This document shows, in pieces, positions 21,901 to 33,900 of a stretch of 64,000 bases of DNA. Position 1 is the first letter of the stretch. Each line of letters opens with the position of its first letter. The notes under the pieces were generated by a model. It made no database searches. It was given only the letters and a program-made list of their open reading frames with translations, and was not told the origin of the DNA. The translations under genes and the position numbers were made by a program. Source of the stretch: Tyto alba (Eukaryota > Chordata > Aves > Strigiformes > Tytonidae); assembly GCF_018691265.1 (NCBI RefSeq), contig NW_024881272.1:19085323-19149322 (forward strand), written 5' to 3'.

Positions 21901-24900
21901 ACAGCTCATCAAAATACATACTCTTTTAAGCGATAAAGCTGAGGCAGGGACAGGTTTTTCATCGCCTGCAATGTTCTGCAGGGAACAGATTTAGTCCTCA
22001 CAGAGAAGTGTTTTAGGTGTTCATTTTATTTCATACTAACTTTATTATTCCATGATTAAGTTGTAGAATGGAGAAAAATACTTTCTGATCTCATAAATAC
22101 TATTTGCACAGCATTGTATGTGGCATTGTATATGGTATTAGGTGTTGCCCTCTTTTCGAATACTGCAATAGTTGTATAGTCAGAATTTTTCCCGCAAGCT
22201 GCTTAGTGTGTCTGTATGCCATCTCCCAAAATATATTGCAATAAAAACAAAAATTAAAATTTGGGTATTGCATGATGAACTACTAACACTCATAATTTTG
22301 TAAATGTGCATTGTGAGTGTTACTGAATCTTTAGTGTAGTCACCAGTGGTGAACTTGTAACTGTCAGTATTTTATAAAATAGGTGATATTATGCAACTTG
22401 TATAGAATTTCAGATTTATTACATGGAAAGCCATTAATTATTACAAAAATTAATTTATGTTTTTACATTTACATTTTTCTCCTGTGATGCTAGGATGCAG
22501 GTGAGGGACAAAATGGAGGCTAAGTTAAAGGAGTTAGAACATGTTTGTGACTTGCTGAAAGTAGCTGAGCAAAAGCAGCAAGGATATCAGGGAAAGCTTA
22601 CGTCCTGGGAAAGGATCTGTGAATAGAAATGCAAAACCCCTAGGGAGCTGCAGGTTCAGGTGTTTAGAACATGCTGATTTTTTTTAAAGATAAATGAGAA
22701 AATTATGTAGAAGGAAGTCTCTGGAACATTTTTTTCCTATTAGCATGTGTGACAGTTGTGCTGTTTCCTTTGTTATTTGCTTCTTAAACCAAAAGTTTCT
22801 TCTGTAGAAATAGCATAATGCAAATAAAACTATTGCCAACTGTATTTACATGATTTCAGTATGTGACAAGACTAGTTACTTTTAGATTCTCTGTCATTTA
22901 AGTGAGTATATTATTAATCTTTTTGAATACTTGTGTCCTGAGATGTGTTGCAGAATTCTTCCCTGGAAATAAATGTGCAAGTCTGGTTATTATTATAGAG
23001 AATACTGTGCTAGCATGAATGACAAAGATGTTTGAATCAGTAGGGTGTGCAAGGGTCTTAATCGTCTTCCTTTGTCAGTGGGAAAACTTCAGCTGAAACA
23101 CAGTGATTCTGTGTCCCTATAGACTTTATATGCTTATAAAAAAAATGGCTCTTGATTTTGTTTTAAATTTCTTCTCAAGATGATCTTTATAGAGTCAACT
23201 TTTGTTCTTGTTTATATAATTTTAAATACTCCTTCCAGGAATGTGCATAAACTCATAAACTCATCCTTGCTTACAAAAGTACTTAAGCAACAGCTAATTT
23301 TGAGGCACATATGTAAAATGATGTGTGTAGTTTTAATCTAACTACATGTTTTCCTGAATAAATGCAAAAAAGACCTATTAAATATAGTGAAGGAATTTGG
23401 AATATAATCACTAGTCTGGTGGAAGAGCAGTTACAGTTCAGCATTAAATCTTGGTAAAATCCTTTAGAGATTCTGACCCTTGATCCTATGACCAGAATTC
23501 AGAAGAATTCCTTCTGAAGTAACTGGACCATGTACAGAAACCCTCTTCTCGGTTCAGCTGGACCAGAACATCAGTTTACTACCCTTCTGATGAAGGTTTC
23601 TTCTAGCTGAACAGTCTATAATTCACATAAACAAAATCAACCAGATCAGCTCCAATTACTGGATGGAATTGCTTGGAGTAGTCCAGAGAATGATGTAGGT
23701 AGTCCCTTCAACAGCAGTGCCAGCAGTCTGGTGATGCTGCTATTTATTGCTAATCCGCTGGTGGTGGATGGTAACAAGAGCAATATTCTCATCACTACTG
23801 TTACAAGATTTAAAAGAAAACATAAAGGTTTGTCAGTCTGGATGCTAGTCAGGGGAAGACAGTTTGGCTTCTTGCTTTCTTCAACTGATGCTACTGATAT
23901 GTTTCTTTTTATGAACTTGATTGTCTTTTTTGATATTTGCGGCTTGCTAAAATTCTTCGCCAGTGCTACACTGTTCTTCTGTGATAACTGTATATATATG
24001 TGGTATCATTTTATGCTTCCTGTGACTGTAGTATGAGGGAACTTACATTTACTGGAATCTAAAGCTTAAAGAGTCAAAGTTCACAAGGAGGTAGACCTGA
24101 CCAACTCCTAGTACACAAGGCTGCATGAGCAGCATATGGGTGTTGTTAGGACTTCATTATATAACCGATTTTCAGTTTTAAAGTGTTCACGCAAGGTTTT
24201 AGTATGCTACTTTGGCTGTATTTCATTTGTGTTAAATACAAGATAATGTTTACTTGAATATAATATAGTGTTTACCTGAAATTACAGTTAAATTGTTTAA
24301 TTGGATTTTAGTAGGCAAACTTACTTTACTCTGTAATATTCTGTATATAGGTCTCCAACTAGAAACGAATTGTCATTTTCACAGGAGGAAGACAGTGTAG
24401 CTTCTGTGGGCAGTCATTCCGTAGAAGAAGAAAACCATAACATTCAGAAGAAATATGAAGATCTTAAAAGGTAACTTTAAAAAATCTGACTGCAATTAAT
24501 TCCTACACTTTTCTGCTATAGTGAATTATAATGCATTAATCTGTTTTGCATAAAGGCAATTAGAAAAGATGGAATATCAAAATGAAGAACTTGCTTGTCA
24601 GCTCAAAAAAGAAGATGAGACTCTTCGGTGCAGTAAATTGCAGCTTGAACAGAAAATTTCAGAATATAATGGATTAACTAGACAACTGGAATCTGCTTTG
24701 GAAGAAGGGAGAAAAATGGTATTGATTTAATACATCATCCATAAAATAAGATCAAGATAATCTTGTCATCTTGACTTTTTATATTTTATAATAGCATTAA
24801 AAACAAATGTGCTTGAGAAGGAAAGGTGGTACAAGATTATTCTGCATGTAGGGAGCAATACTAAAAGGTTACTGGGAATTTCTGCATGTTTAAATATGGA

Positions 24901-27879
24901 TTGCCCAATTCAACTTCTTTGGGGAATTTGGATCATATTGAAATTAATGACAAAGTTCAGTGGACCAACATTTCACTATCTCTTTTTGGTGACAAATCAA
25001 AATGCTTTAAGCACCTAATATAAAATCCCACACATACGGCAGAAACTTTCTTAACAAAAGCTTAATCTTGTCTTTTTCTTTCTTTCTTTAGAATAGGCAG
25101 CTCACAAGAACTTCGGTGTTGAAACCCTTCCCATTTTAGAGGAAGGCTTTGCACATTTTCAATATTAAGCAGAGATTTGTAATTTGTAGAAAGGATGCAA
25201 ACAGTAAATCGAATGAAAGAGGAAATGCGACAATTTAGATTGCAGTGAATTATATTAGCTTAATCAGAAAATATGTATGAAGTTGTAATTTCTCAGATTA
25301 ATCATGTTGAAATAAACTATCTGAACTAGCTTAGTACTGTCTGAGCCTATTGATTTGGTTTTGAAAAAATAAGAAGTTTCACTTAACTTACAAATAAATT
25401 ACAAAACTGTCTCCCTCCCAATAATGCTACTTTTTTTTTCCCAAATTGAAACCTTTAGCCAGAATATTTCCCAGGTTTGTTTATTTTCTGTGCATGGAAA
25501 ATAACTAAATTATTAGATGACAGAATAGGAAATAGAGCTATTAATGCTAATATATAAAAAAATAAGTTGGTTTGGGCTTTAAGTGGAAGTAAATATACAT
25601 AATTTCTCTCTCATTACTATTATAGGTAGCTGAAGAGTTGGAAAAAATGTCATACAAAGAGCAAGCCCTTCAGACAAAAATGCTAATTCTTGAAACTGAA
25701 TTGAGAGAGGGGCAAGAAGAGAAAAAACAACTCCTCTGCATATTTCACCATGTGAGTAAATAATACTGTTTATGAGTTAAGAAACTACTTATCACATCAC
25801 TGTTTACAGTAAAAATTCCTTTTACTGAAAAACACTGCTAATACAATTGATACACACTTTTGGAAACAGCAAATTAATTCAACTTGACAATATATTTTGT
25901 ATTTTGAAATTTCTAATAGACTTAGCAGATGTCCAATCTAACTAAATCACTGGAATAATACTGAGTTTACATCTCTCATTCAATCCAGTTTTCCCAGCAA
26001 GGCAAAAAAGCAAAAAAATATATGAAGTTGTAATTTCCCTCTCAGATTAAAGTTCAGTAAGCCTACCTAGTTTTGAATAAATGCGTAACAGTTCCATAAT
26101 GATGTCATGATCTGTTTTTTTTAAATTTTCCTGAGTTGATTACAAGAATCTGATCTTACTGGAATTTGTGAAAAAGTTTCAGTTTATATACCAATGTGGC
26201 ACATATATGTAGCTAGTAACAAGAGATACTCTGATTTTTCAATGTATCAAGACTTTAAATGCCCAGGCTTTGATGTGTTGATACTTAACCTATTCAGCAA
26301 AGCCACAGTCTAAGAAGGTATTTGGGATGAGTAATATTCTCAGAAAACAAAAAAAATAAACCTGATGTATTATTTTATCTAATCCAGAAAATTTCAGCAG
26401 ATTTTTCTATTAATAAAATGTCAGACATAGCTGAATTCCCTAGACTAGTGGTGTCAAATCATTTGCTTTAATCAAAGTTTTGATACAGTTAGAGATTTGT
26501 CCTGTAATCAGTGATAATCAGCTGCAAAGCTATTTAAAATAAACATAGAAGATACTGAAAAGGTTTACTATCACTCTCCTACACTTTCAAAGAAAATGTT
26601 CTGTATTCTGACTTGAAGCATTCAAGATTAAAATCAAGTCAACCTAAATGCAAATTCTATTCAAGATTTAAATAAGACATCAGAGATATGCTTCTGAATT
26701 CAGTATGTTTTAATTAATTTTTATCTGTATCAAGTGCAACTTAATGTCTGCATTTACCTCAAGACAAAAGTGTTCTTAACACAATATCAGACATTGGCTA
26801 GTGATTTATTCTACTTCAAATATTTTTTCATAGTAGTTTCTTAGTATGTTAAAGTAAAATAAAAAATAAAGAAAATTTTCTTGTCTTTTGTCCTAGAAAA
26901 AATGTTTTCAAATGATTTCCATTTGAAGCTTACAGTTAAATTATAAATGTGAAAGATATATATATATCTTAGAGAAGAAATGTTCTAAATTAATTAATTG
27001 ATTTTTATTCCAATTACATTTACATATAACAGAATGCATTATGGAAAATGATAAAATGGTCTTATTCCTGTTGTTGTAGTGAAAGTGCAAACAAAATAGG
27101 ACTGTGAAGGTAACTTTCTTCAGTTATTCATTCTAACCTGATTATTTTTTTTCTAAAGCTGGATTTAAATCTGACAACTATAATTAATTTTTTTAAAAAA
27201 TTAATTATTTTAACCAATTAGCATCTGAAATCTGTAATAGACGTAAAAGGGAATACCTGAATCTCTGTAGTGTTTCTGTAACAAGTGATCTATGGTGTGC
27301 ATCATATGTATGGAACTAATGAGCAGGTAATACTGCTATCAAGCATCTTTTTTATATAAGGAACTATAGGTGTCAAAAATAATGTTTCATCAGAGATCAA
27401 TAACAGATGTTTCCTTGAAAAATCAACATGAGAGAGAGTGTTAAGTCCGTAATAGATTTCAGATGCTAGGAATCTTTCATGATAAAAATTCACAAGGTTA
27501 GTTTCTATGTTCCCAGACCTTTTTTGGATTATAAACCTATTCAAACATGTTCTGTTTGGTCTTGACTCAACATAAATAAAGCTTCAATGTTTTGAGGCCT
27601 TTTGGGGAACTTTCAGTTTTGTGGAGCCTCTGAAAATTTTTACAGGTAAATAAGGCTTATAAAAAATAGGTACAAGTTGTGTTGCATAATTGTTGTTGTT
27701 AATTTGTATTTTATTTCTCAGGTGCATTGCATTTCTCTTTTTTTCTTTAGAATGAAAAGCACCATGAAGTACGTTTGAAGGAGCTGGAGAACAGCCTACA
27801 GAAGTCAGAGAACAAGAACCAGAGCATCCAGAATTATGTGCGCTTTTTGAAAGCTTCATACATAACAATGTTTGGCTGA
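9745..27879 (+). CDS. ODF2L: ODF2L (outer dense fiber protein 2-like / BCAP), multi-exon, with two lesion-bearing exons
   Basis: ODF2L (basal body centriole-associated protein) is a coiled-coil paralogue of ODF2/cenexin. It sits on centrioles and basal bodies and is reported to influence primary cilium formation. Thirteen exons are visible: 9745-9906, 11454-11516, 11750-11821, 13607-13724, 16622-16807, 17915-18024, 19350-19485, 20044-20154, 21257-21361, 22501-22659, 24385-24470, 24556-24718 and 25626-25751, followed by the terminal exon 27751-27879 (fourteen segments if the damaged 22501 exon is counted). The translation is charged and heptad-like throughout. It matches human ODF2L collinearly, for example [34 protein letters not shown] and the C-terminal [11 protein letters not shown] against FLKTSYVTMFE. 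Two exons are damaged: a +1 frameshift near 13680-13683 and TAG at 22624-22626. The start codon was not found. With both damaged exons skipped, the visible frame is open for about 482 codons. Confidence 0.9.
11454..11516 (+). CDS. ODF2L: ODF2L exon
   Basis: 63 bases, phase 0-0, acceptor TCTTGCAG, donor GTAAGT. It encodes [21 protein letters not shown]. The first half resembles ODF2 DKKIDSLM and the last half resembles human ODF2L LLENLTDNESENT. Confidence 0.85.
11750..11821 (+). CDS. ODF2L: ODF2L exon
   Basis: 72 bases, phase 0-0, donor GTGAGT. It encodes [16 protein letters not shown] and SSRLQLEK, collinear with human ODF2L NLKKKVFEKEAHIQEL. Coiled coil. The acceptor (CCATGAAG) has a T-rich tract about 10 bases upstream. 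Confidence 0.88.
13607..13724 (+). CDS. ODF2L: ODF2L exon carrying a +1 frameshift
   Basis: The acceptor CTCTTAG and the GT after CAG are fine, but the exon is 118 bases where a phase 0-0 exon should be 117. The first part reads [20 protein letters not shown] and CQIQ. The homologous continuation ([14 protein letters not shown], human HKREAENDKLKEYVK) is one base out. The extra A lies in the run at 13680-13683. In the original frame translation stops at TAA 13700-13702. Real mutation, polymorphism or an assembly indel are all possible. Confidence 0.85.
15655..15740. repeat. AT-rich inverted and direct repeats around ATGCATTAAA
   Basis: ATGCATTAAA (15659-15668) and its reverse complement TTTAATGCAT (15675-15684) form a 10-base-pair hairpin with a 6-base loop. 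TATTTAAAT and AATGCA-like words repeat in the next 60 bases. It sits in the ODF2L intron between 13724 and 16622, which is otherwise plain AT-rich sequence. Confidence 0.7.
16622..16807 (+). CDS. ODF2L: ODF2L exon
   Basis: 186 bases, 62 codons, phase 0-0, acceptor ACTGCAG, donor GTGAGT. It encodes [12 protein letters not shown], then [19 protein letters not shown], then [10 protein letters not shown]. Human counterpart SLETKIAKWNLQ, ALKKASKVYKQRLDHF and EKLTSQIRDQ. Strong coiled coil, no lesions. Confidence 0.93.
17915..18024 (+). CDS. ODF2L: ODF2L exon
   Basis: 110 bases, starts in phase 0 and ends with two bases of a split Lys codon. Acceptor TTCTCTAG, donor GTAAGT. It encodes [17 protein letters not shown], then [10 protein letters not shown], collinear with human EAKLSETISASNAWKS and ELEVQIETMK. 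Confidence 0.93.
19350..19485 (+). CDS. ODF2L: ODF2L exon
   Basis: 136 bases: one base finishes the split codon, then 45 codons. Acceptor CTAACAAG, donor GTGAGG. It encodes [14 protein letters not shown], then [16 protein letters not shown], then LENEKLK. Human QIINLLEDLKKME, EEILRKVHSIEYENE and LENTKLK. Confidence 0.93.
20044..20154 (+). CDS. ODF2L: ODF2L exon
   Basis: 111 bases, 37 codons, phase 0-0, acceptor AATCAAG, donor GTGACT. It encodes [20 protein letters not shown], then [17 protein letters not shown]. Human TLAALKDEVVSVENELSEL and ending MYKTQ. Confidence 0.92.
21257..21361 (+). CDS. ODF2L: ODF2L exon
   Basis: 105 bases, 35 codons, phase 0-0, acceptor TGTTCTAG, donor GTAAGT. It encodes [19 protein letters not shown], then [16 protein letters not shown]. 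Human VQKLQEAAEIVKSRCENLL, then KNNQITK. Confidence 0.92.
22501..22659 (+). pseudogene. ODF2L: Decayed ODF2L exon with in-frame TAG
   Basis: 159 bases, phase 0-0, acceptor GATGCAG, weak donor CAG|GTGTTT. It encodes [19 protein letters not shown], then KVAEQKQQ, then LTSWERICE, stop, [11 protein letters not shown]. It aligns without gaps to human ODF2L MRGQMESHLKELERVCDSL, AERRLHECQ, GKCADQ, IRELQGQ. The stop (TAG, 22624-22626) replaces the codon after the conserved Cys-x pair. As 159 is a multiple of three and both neighbours are phase 0, skipping keeps the frame. Probably a former coding exon that is now skipped or used as a poison exon. Confidence 0.85.
22660..24384. other. ODF2L intron, nothing recognised
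   Basis: AT-rich intron following the decayed exon. A 101-codon ORF at 23731-24036 is hydrophobic and resembles nothing known to me. No repeat family was recognised. Confidence 0.5.
24385..24470 (+). CDS. ODF2L: ODF2L exon
   Basis: 86 bases, starts in phase 0 and ends after two bases of an Arg codon. Acceptor TTCACAG, donor GTAACT. It encodes [19 protein letters not shown], then IQKKYEDLK. The start follows directly in frame from the exon ending at 21361 as well as from the damaged exon. Human equivalent SLEEENCLIQLKCENLQ. Confidence 0.9.
24556..24718 (+). CDS. ODF2L: ODF2L exon
   Basis: 163 bases: one base completes Arg, then 54 codons. Acceptor CATAAAG, donor GTATTG. It encodes [20 protein letters not shown], then [19 protein letters not shown]. 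Human [20 protein letters not shown] and EYTALARQLEAALEEGRQK. One of the best conserved segments. Confidence 0.94.
25626..25751 (+). CDS. ODF2L: ODF2L exon
   Basis: 126 bases, 42 codons, phase 0-0, acceptor ATTATAG, donor GTGAGT. It encodes [19 protein letters not shown], then [17 protein letters not shown]. Human VAEEIEKMSSRESALQIKI and LETELRKKNEEQNQLVC. Confidence 0.94.
27181..27207. repeat. Perfect AT-only inverted repeat
   Basis: A 13-base arm of A and T (27181-27193) is followed after a single T by its exact reverse complement (27195-27207). It lies in the last ODF2L intron. The short palindrome GATATATATATATC also occurs near 26957-26970. Likely low-complexity DNA. Confidence 0.75.
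27751..27879 (+). CDS. ODF2L: ODF2L terminal coding exon
   Basis: After the acceptor TTCTTTAG it encodes 42 codons, [20 protein letters not shown], then [20 protein letters not shown], then TGA at 27877-27879. Human ends NYLQFLKTSYVTMFE, so the C-terminus is conserved to the last residues. The poly(A) signal follows within 25 bases. Confidence 0.95.
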   Translation, partial: NEKHHEVRLKELENSLQKSENKNQSIQNYVRFLKASYITMFG

Positions 27880-27903
27880 ATTCTTTAATTTCATTTATTT
27901 AAT

Positions 27904-27909
27904 AATAAA
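27904..27909 (+). terminator. ODF2L: ODF2L polyadenylation signal
   Basis: AATAAA lies 25 bases after the ODF2L stop codon and is followed by a GT/T-rich stretch (GGCTTTAACTCTTGTTGG), fitting a very short 3' UTR. Longer 3' UTRs using later signals cannot be excluded. Confidence 0.75.
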
Positions 27910-27949
27910 GAAACTTTTCAAGATTTGGCTTTAACTCTTGTTGGAGGCA

Positions 27950-30900
27950 AGGATGTAGAGGCCTTACAGTATTTTGCAGGACTGAGTACTATAATGTTAG
28001 TTCTTCCCTAGGAAAACTTCTGCTGTGGGCAAGGAGAAGCAGGTCAGTCATCACTATATATCCTACTGGCTGGTCACGTATGGAAAATTTACCTGATATT
28101 ACTGATATAAATATTTGTATTATTCATGAAACAGAAGTGAAAAGGCAGACTGCGTGACAATAGTGACAGGTTTGTAAGTGTGGGGTATGCACACAAAGTT
28201 GTAAATTGGTCTGTGAATTTACCACGTGTTAGGTCTTGTGCTCTAAAATTTTACATGTGGCTTTATAGGCCATAGAAATGCAGATGATCACAGATTACCT
28301 TTCAGTTCGCATGGGGGAAGAGAACACCCATGGACTGGTTGCACAGTAATTTGCATATTAATATTATATATTTGTCAGTCATTATACTTCTGTTACTGCA
28401 GAAGTCTGGTTGCCTTAGATAATGATACCTAGCCTATGAAAACAGATAACATCTTAGAAAGCGTTTGGTTCCCTTCCTTTCTTTTCCCTATAGGTTAGCA
28501 CCAATACAACATGTGCTACTGTACTGCATGAAATAGTTGCCGCCACAAGGCTGTCTCATCCATCCTTTTTTCCCTACATCCCGCTATGATCAGGAGGATA
28601 CTATAGTAATATTTCATAAATGTAAGTAGGAAATTATTTTAGATACAGGTACAGTTTAATCTCTGGATGTGTTGGTATACCCTTTCATAGTGACACAGCT
28701 CCAGTAAAGGTATTTCAGTATTTGTGTTTGAGTACAAGAGCTGCTGTTCTCTGAAGTGAATAAGACTGATTTATGCCTCAGGTTAAGCACATGTAAATAT
28801 TCAGCTGGTACAGGGCTATCACAGAAACCAATTCTGAGAAAGTAATTGTTTTTATAGATATATGCTGTGATATGTTTTTTTGAAAAGTAGTAAATTCAGT
28901 TAAATGTATGTAATTCAGAATGTGTACTTAAAGAAGATATTTTTTGACTGAAAGCATAAGTTATTTCATACATGGACAATACATGTTTGCTAAACGTAGT
29001 ATTTCATTGTTAGCTATTTATAATGTCTAGAATGTTGATGTTTTTTTCTTTTATTACAAATGCTTATCCATCCTAACAAATACTGATATGTGCTTATGGT
29101 CGGCTTGTGTGCACTTTTTAAAAGTAAAATTATCATTTATTATATATGACATGCTAGTAGCAGATATTTCTGTTAAAATTTGGGGGCTTTTGCATTACAT
29201 GCACACACTTATAACCATATTTATATTAATTTTGTTCTGCTTGTGCTGCTTATAAAATATCAAAACCTTTTTGAAGGTCATCATGTAGGAAAGAAAGATT
29301 TCAGAAATAAAGTGTTGACTACAGTCTGTGCCTGTTTTTTAAAAGGTCATAATGGAAAATTGTATGCTTTTCATTGATAAATGATACAAAGATGTACAGT
29401 AGCTTGATTTCAGCCTATCTTTTACTATCCAGGAAAGTAGATTTTTTTTTTTTTTTTTTCTTCTTGTGTCATTTTCAAGAAATAGATCAGGAATTATTAA
29501 AGTTGCTGATGGCTTCAGGTACCTCTTTACCTCTAAATGTCTACAAACAGAATAAATTTAAGATATGTCAAAGTCTACATGACTTGATTTAATTTGTAAA
29601 ATTAGAAATTTTTATTTTTTCAGCTCAAACCATAGTTTCCATTCTATTCATCTAGACTTTCTTTCCTTTTCTTCATATTCAGTCACTGGAATATACCTTC
29701 TTGATCTTTGAAGTCTTAGAAATATCTTAAAAATTAAGACAGCATTTTCCAAATGATGGTGATGTTTTTATGGCTCTCTATTACTGATTATGGTAACAAT
29801 AAGGCTACTAGTCACAAAGATCACTTACTTTTTCTCTATTCCTTTTTGAATGGTTGCTAACTGGTCATGTTATTTGCATTTAAAATTTTTTTAGTTCGTT
29901 TAGAGACAGAAGTTGCTGTGGGTTTTTTTAATAAAGAAAATAATTTTAATTATTTTACTAACTATATAGGGATCTGGCATTTACTCTAGACCACTGCTTG
30001 TATTTTTAGTAACTGTAAAATACAGCTGAAGTAGTTCTTAGCTTTTTCATTTTACAACATAGAAAGCTGTGTGTCACGCTGCAGAATTCTTGGGTACAGC
30101 TATACTGAATTGATTATTTTGGGAGTCTAATATTTTTCTTTAAAGCAATTTATTTTTACTGTCTGCATCACATAGCAAAGTGACAGTCAATTTTCTAGGA
30201 AGAAACGGACTCATCATGCTTTCTTTTCTGGGAGTTTTCATCTCTAGATGGTTTTAGAAGCCCTTGATAACAGTGGTGTTACTGGCATCTCGCCTCTCAG
30301 CCTTTTTTCAAATGAGATTTTGATTTAGCATTTCCCCCAAAAATGCTTAATATGCTGCTGCAGTTTTCATATACAGTTAGATAAAACATCTTACTGCTTC
30401 AAATATGTACAGAAAAACTATCAAAACAACAGTTCCTGGTCCACACTGTACCTGCTTATATGATTATGTTTTCAGTAGAAACCAGAGATTCTGTGTGAAA
30501 GTTTGACCATATTTTCAATGACGTGCTTACCCAGTAGAAAGTCTTAAAGAGATTTTAGCTGGGTAAGAACAGAATAAAGAAATAAGATTAAAATGCTAGT
30601 ATTCTCTATCCCACAGTATTTAGAAGATTTCCTAGTAAGAAGACATTTTTACCATAGACTTACTAAGGTACATAGTCAAATGTTATGCATTGTATGTGTT
30701 GTAGGACTTTCTGGTTTTGATAAGATCTTGTGTTAATTTTTCACAAGTGCTGACTCAGTATGGTCCAAGGTACATAAGAGAGCCCATGGCTGAACTGATA
30801 CTAGTGTCTTTTTGCAAATCAAACCAAAGCCATCTGTATCTATATCTATATATTGCTTTATTTGCTACCCATGTTAAATAATTAGATCTTTTTCTGTAGA

Positions 30901-33900
30901 CTCTTCCAGGAGTGGCTTAAGTGTGATTGTTATGGCCCTGTTTTTGGGTCAGTTTGTCCTGTCATTTATAGCTGGGTGCAGAGACACTCTGCCAGCAGGA
31001 CATGCACAATTTAAAAGCATAGAGCAGTCATTTGTTGGCTAGCACCCACAGGAGGTAGCCAGGATTCAGTGAGCTATTAGGCCAAGCACAAGTGTGCTCT
31101 CTACCTCTCTAAGCTATGTGCTGGCCAGGCAGGCATCAGGCAGGTGGGAATAGTCAGGCTCTGGGGAACAGATCCCACTGTCGCTGGTTTCTCCTCTTCC
31201 ACCAGCTTTGTCCTCACTGGTGACTTTCAAAATTGCATTTTAAAGTGCAATTTTGAGATCACGCTGCATTTAAATCTGTATACTGATGCATCTGTTTCTT
31301 AACGGGACAGGATTTCAGAGCTATGAAAATGAAGTGCTTTGAGGATGGCAGAGATGCTTTCTAGCCAGTGCATTTCCATATTCAATCATCATTTCAGAGC
31401 TTTAATTAGGTTAGATTGTAAGCATGTAGAGTCCTGAGATTGGCAGACCTTAAAGAGTTGACCTGATCTCCCTACTCCTGCAATTCTTTATTTGTGATAA
31501 AATGGACAGTAACACATCAGTGTTTCTTGCTGGTTTTGAGAAATAAAGGATCTGAAGTAGAAGATCATTATCTTATCATGTGCTTTAAATTTGTTCATGT
31601 ATGGGAACAGAATTTAAAGCAGAAGCATGAGTCTTAGGGCTACTTGGGGCCCTACCCCCTTTAATCCTGTCTGCCAAGTAGCTTATTATTAGTGGCTTAA
31701 GGTTGATTGATGAAATTTGTCTATTTCCTATCTATGACACAGAAACTGCTATAAATCCTATTGTAAGACGGAGTCTTTCCCGTAAGAGCACAGAAACTCA
31801 GTAATTTCTCTCTGGAGACATGCCTCCATGAGGGATACCTTTATAGAAGCCACATAGCGATCATTGAGCTCCATATGGATGACTCCTCAGTCCAGTGTGA
31901 TAGGTTACTAGCACACCATTTCTTCTGACTAGTCCTTTCATCTATTTAACGGTGAATTAAATCAACACTTGGATTTTTGTAAAAAGGCTAAGGACGGACC
32001 ATTATTAGAGAGCTAAAAATATCTTCTGCTAGAATTGTGTCCAGCATCCTGCCTCAGAAGAGAGTCAGATTAGCCATTTTGTGACAAAATCACTTGTTGG
32101 TGATTTTCCTACAGGAAAAGTGACTTGTCTTCCTCCACTGACAAGCTGTTTAGCAGTGTAACATCTGCGTACAGCCCTTACTGTGCTGGGGGTCTAGAGC
32201 TGGCCAGCACAAACAGGGATCAAATCAGGGCCCGGTAGGAAAGGGTAGTGTGGGGTGTGAAGTAGATGCAGTGATTTCATACAGATTTCTTTTTGCTTTT
32301 TCAACAAGTTTCCTGTGGATCTTTTTAAGGCTGACATAGCTCAAGCGTGTTGCTTAAGGCCAGAGAAGTGTGAGCACTGTGTTGGTGCCCACTGATGGGG
32401 AATTCAAACAGTCAAAAGCATGAATTTATTTCAGTCCTACAGGTCACCCTGTTACTTATTTGGGTTCAGAATATTTTCTTCTGTACTTATGGCTGAACAG
32501 TAATCATTTAGCAGCTGTCACTCGATAGTAAAGATTCAAAACATCTGAAGGTGGAGTGTGTTTTATGTTGCCCTCTACATCTAACTGTACCCTTCATTCA
32601 GGATTCTTGGTGTAATGCTGTTGGCTTGCAACTTTGGATAAGACCTTTACAGCTATTAACAGTTCAAAGAAATATTATCCTAGTGATAAGCAAATCATGT
32701 CTGCTCATAGAAATTTAGTGCCTTTTAGTGGTTTTATTAAGAACAATAATATTGTTTCCAGGAAGTAACTGACTTATAAACAGGCCTTTTTTGTTTGAGT
32801 GTTTGACAGACCAGATCAAATACCCAATTAACATATCATAATACTTTCATGGCAGATTAATCTACTTCATTTAAAAGTGATAGGGAAAAGTATGTTTTTA
32901 TTTGTAGAGAGACTGCTGCAATCTTGCCTTCCTCTTATGACAGAATAAACATAACATTCTGTTGGCTGTAAAACGGTACCTTCCAATTTATTGACTACAT
33001 AAATATTTCATGTGCTACTCTTCCTTTTGGTGGTACTACTAAAAATTGAAACCAAGGCTTATTGGATAAGCTTTTCATGCTTTTCATCTAATTCAATCTT
33101 TCAAAAAAATCCTTTATAATATCTAATTTCTAGAGCAGCTGTTACACATCCAACAACCATCTCCAGATCTCCATCAACATTTCAGGCAGGCCAAGCCCTT
33201 GTTCATTATCACCGTGACCACATTCCTATTCTTAGCAAAGATTCTCCTTTGCAGAGCATCAGCCTACTCTGCTGTGGCAGCAGTCCACTTACTAATTTAC
33301 AACTCCACCCACTAAATGCCACTGTGAATTATAAACTACTGAAGTAAACCATGTATTTTTAACAGCCTCAATTTTGCCATCATGCCTGTTTATAAAAGTC
33401 AAAGACATTTTTGAAGTGCAAAAATGCTAAGCTGGCATTTCAGGTTATTCTCCGGACATTGGCTATTCATCCACAATAAGGTTTCCTCCTCCTGTTTCCT
33501 CTTGAGAAAATCAGTACATTAATATGCTGAAAAATGCAAACTGTTTTGTACTAACATTTAATTCTTTTTCCAGAGGGCAAAATTTTAAGAAATCTGAAGA
33601 AAGAACCCAATCTAGGAGCTTTCAAATACTTTGCCAGAGTACAGGCAAATGTTACTGATTCTGCCCTAGGCTTTATTTCCAATTTGTTTCTGAATTTCTT
33701 ACCGTGCAGTAGAATATGAGGTCCTGTGCTTTATGTACCATATAAAACACGGTAATGGCATCAACGTTTACATGGCACTGTTTAGGCTGTGTTGATTTTT
33801 TTTTTTTCTTAAACTGGGTTGCGTTGTAACAGAGATGACATTTGAACTTAAGTGGAATTTGCTGTAGCAGGCTGGTAGTCATTTATGTGTACTTAGCTTG

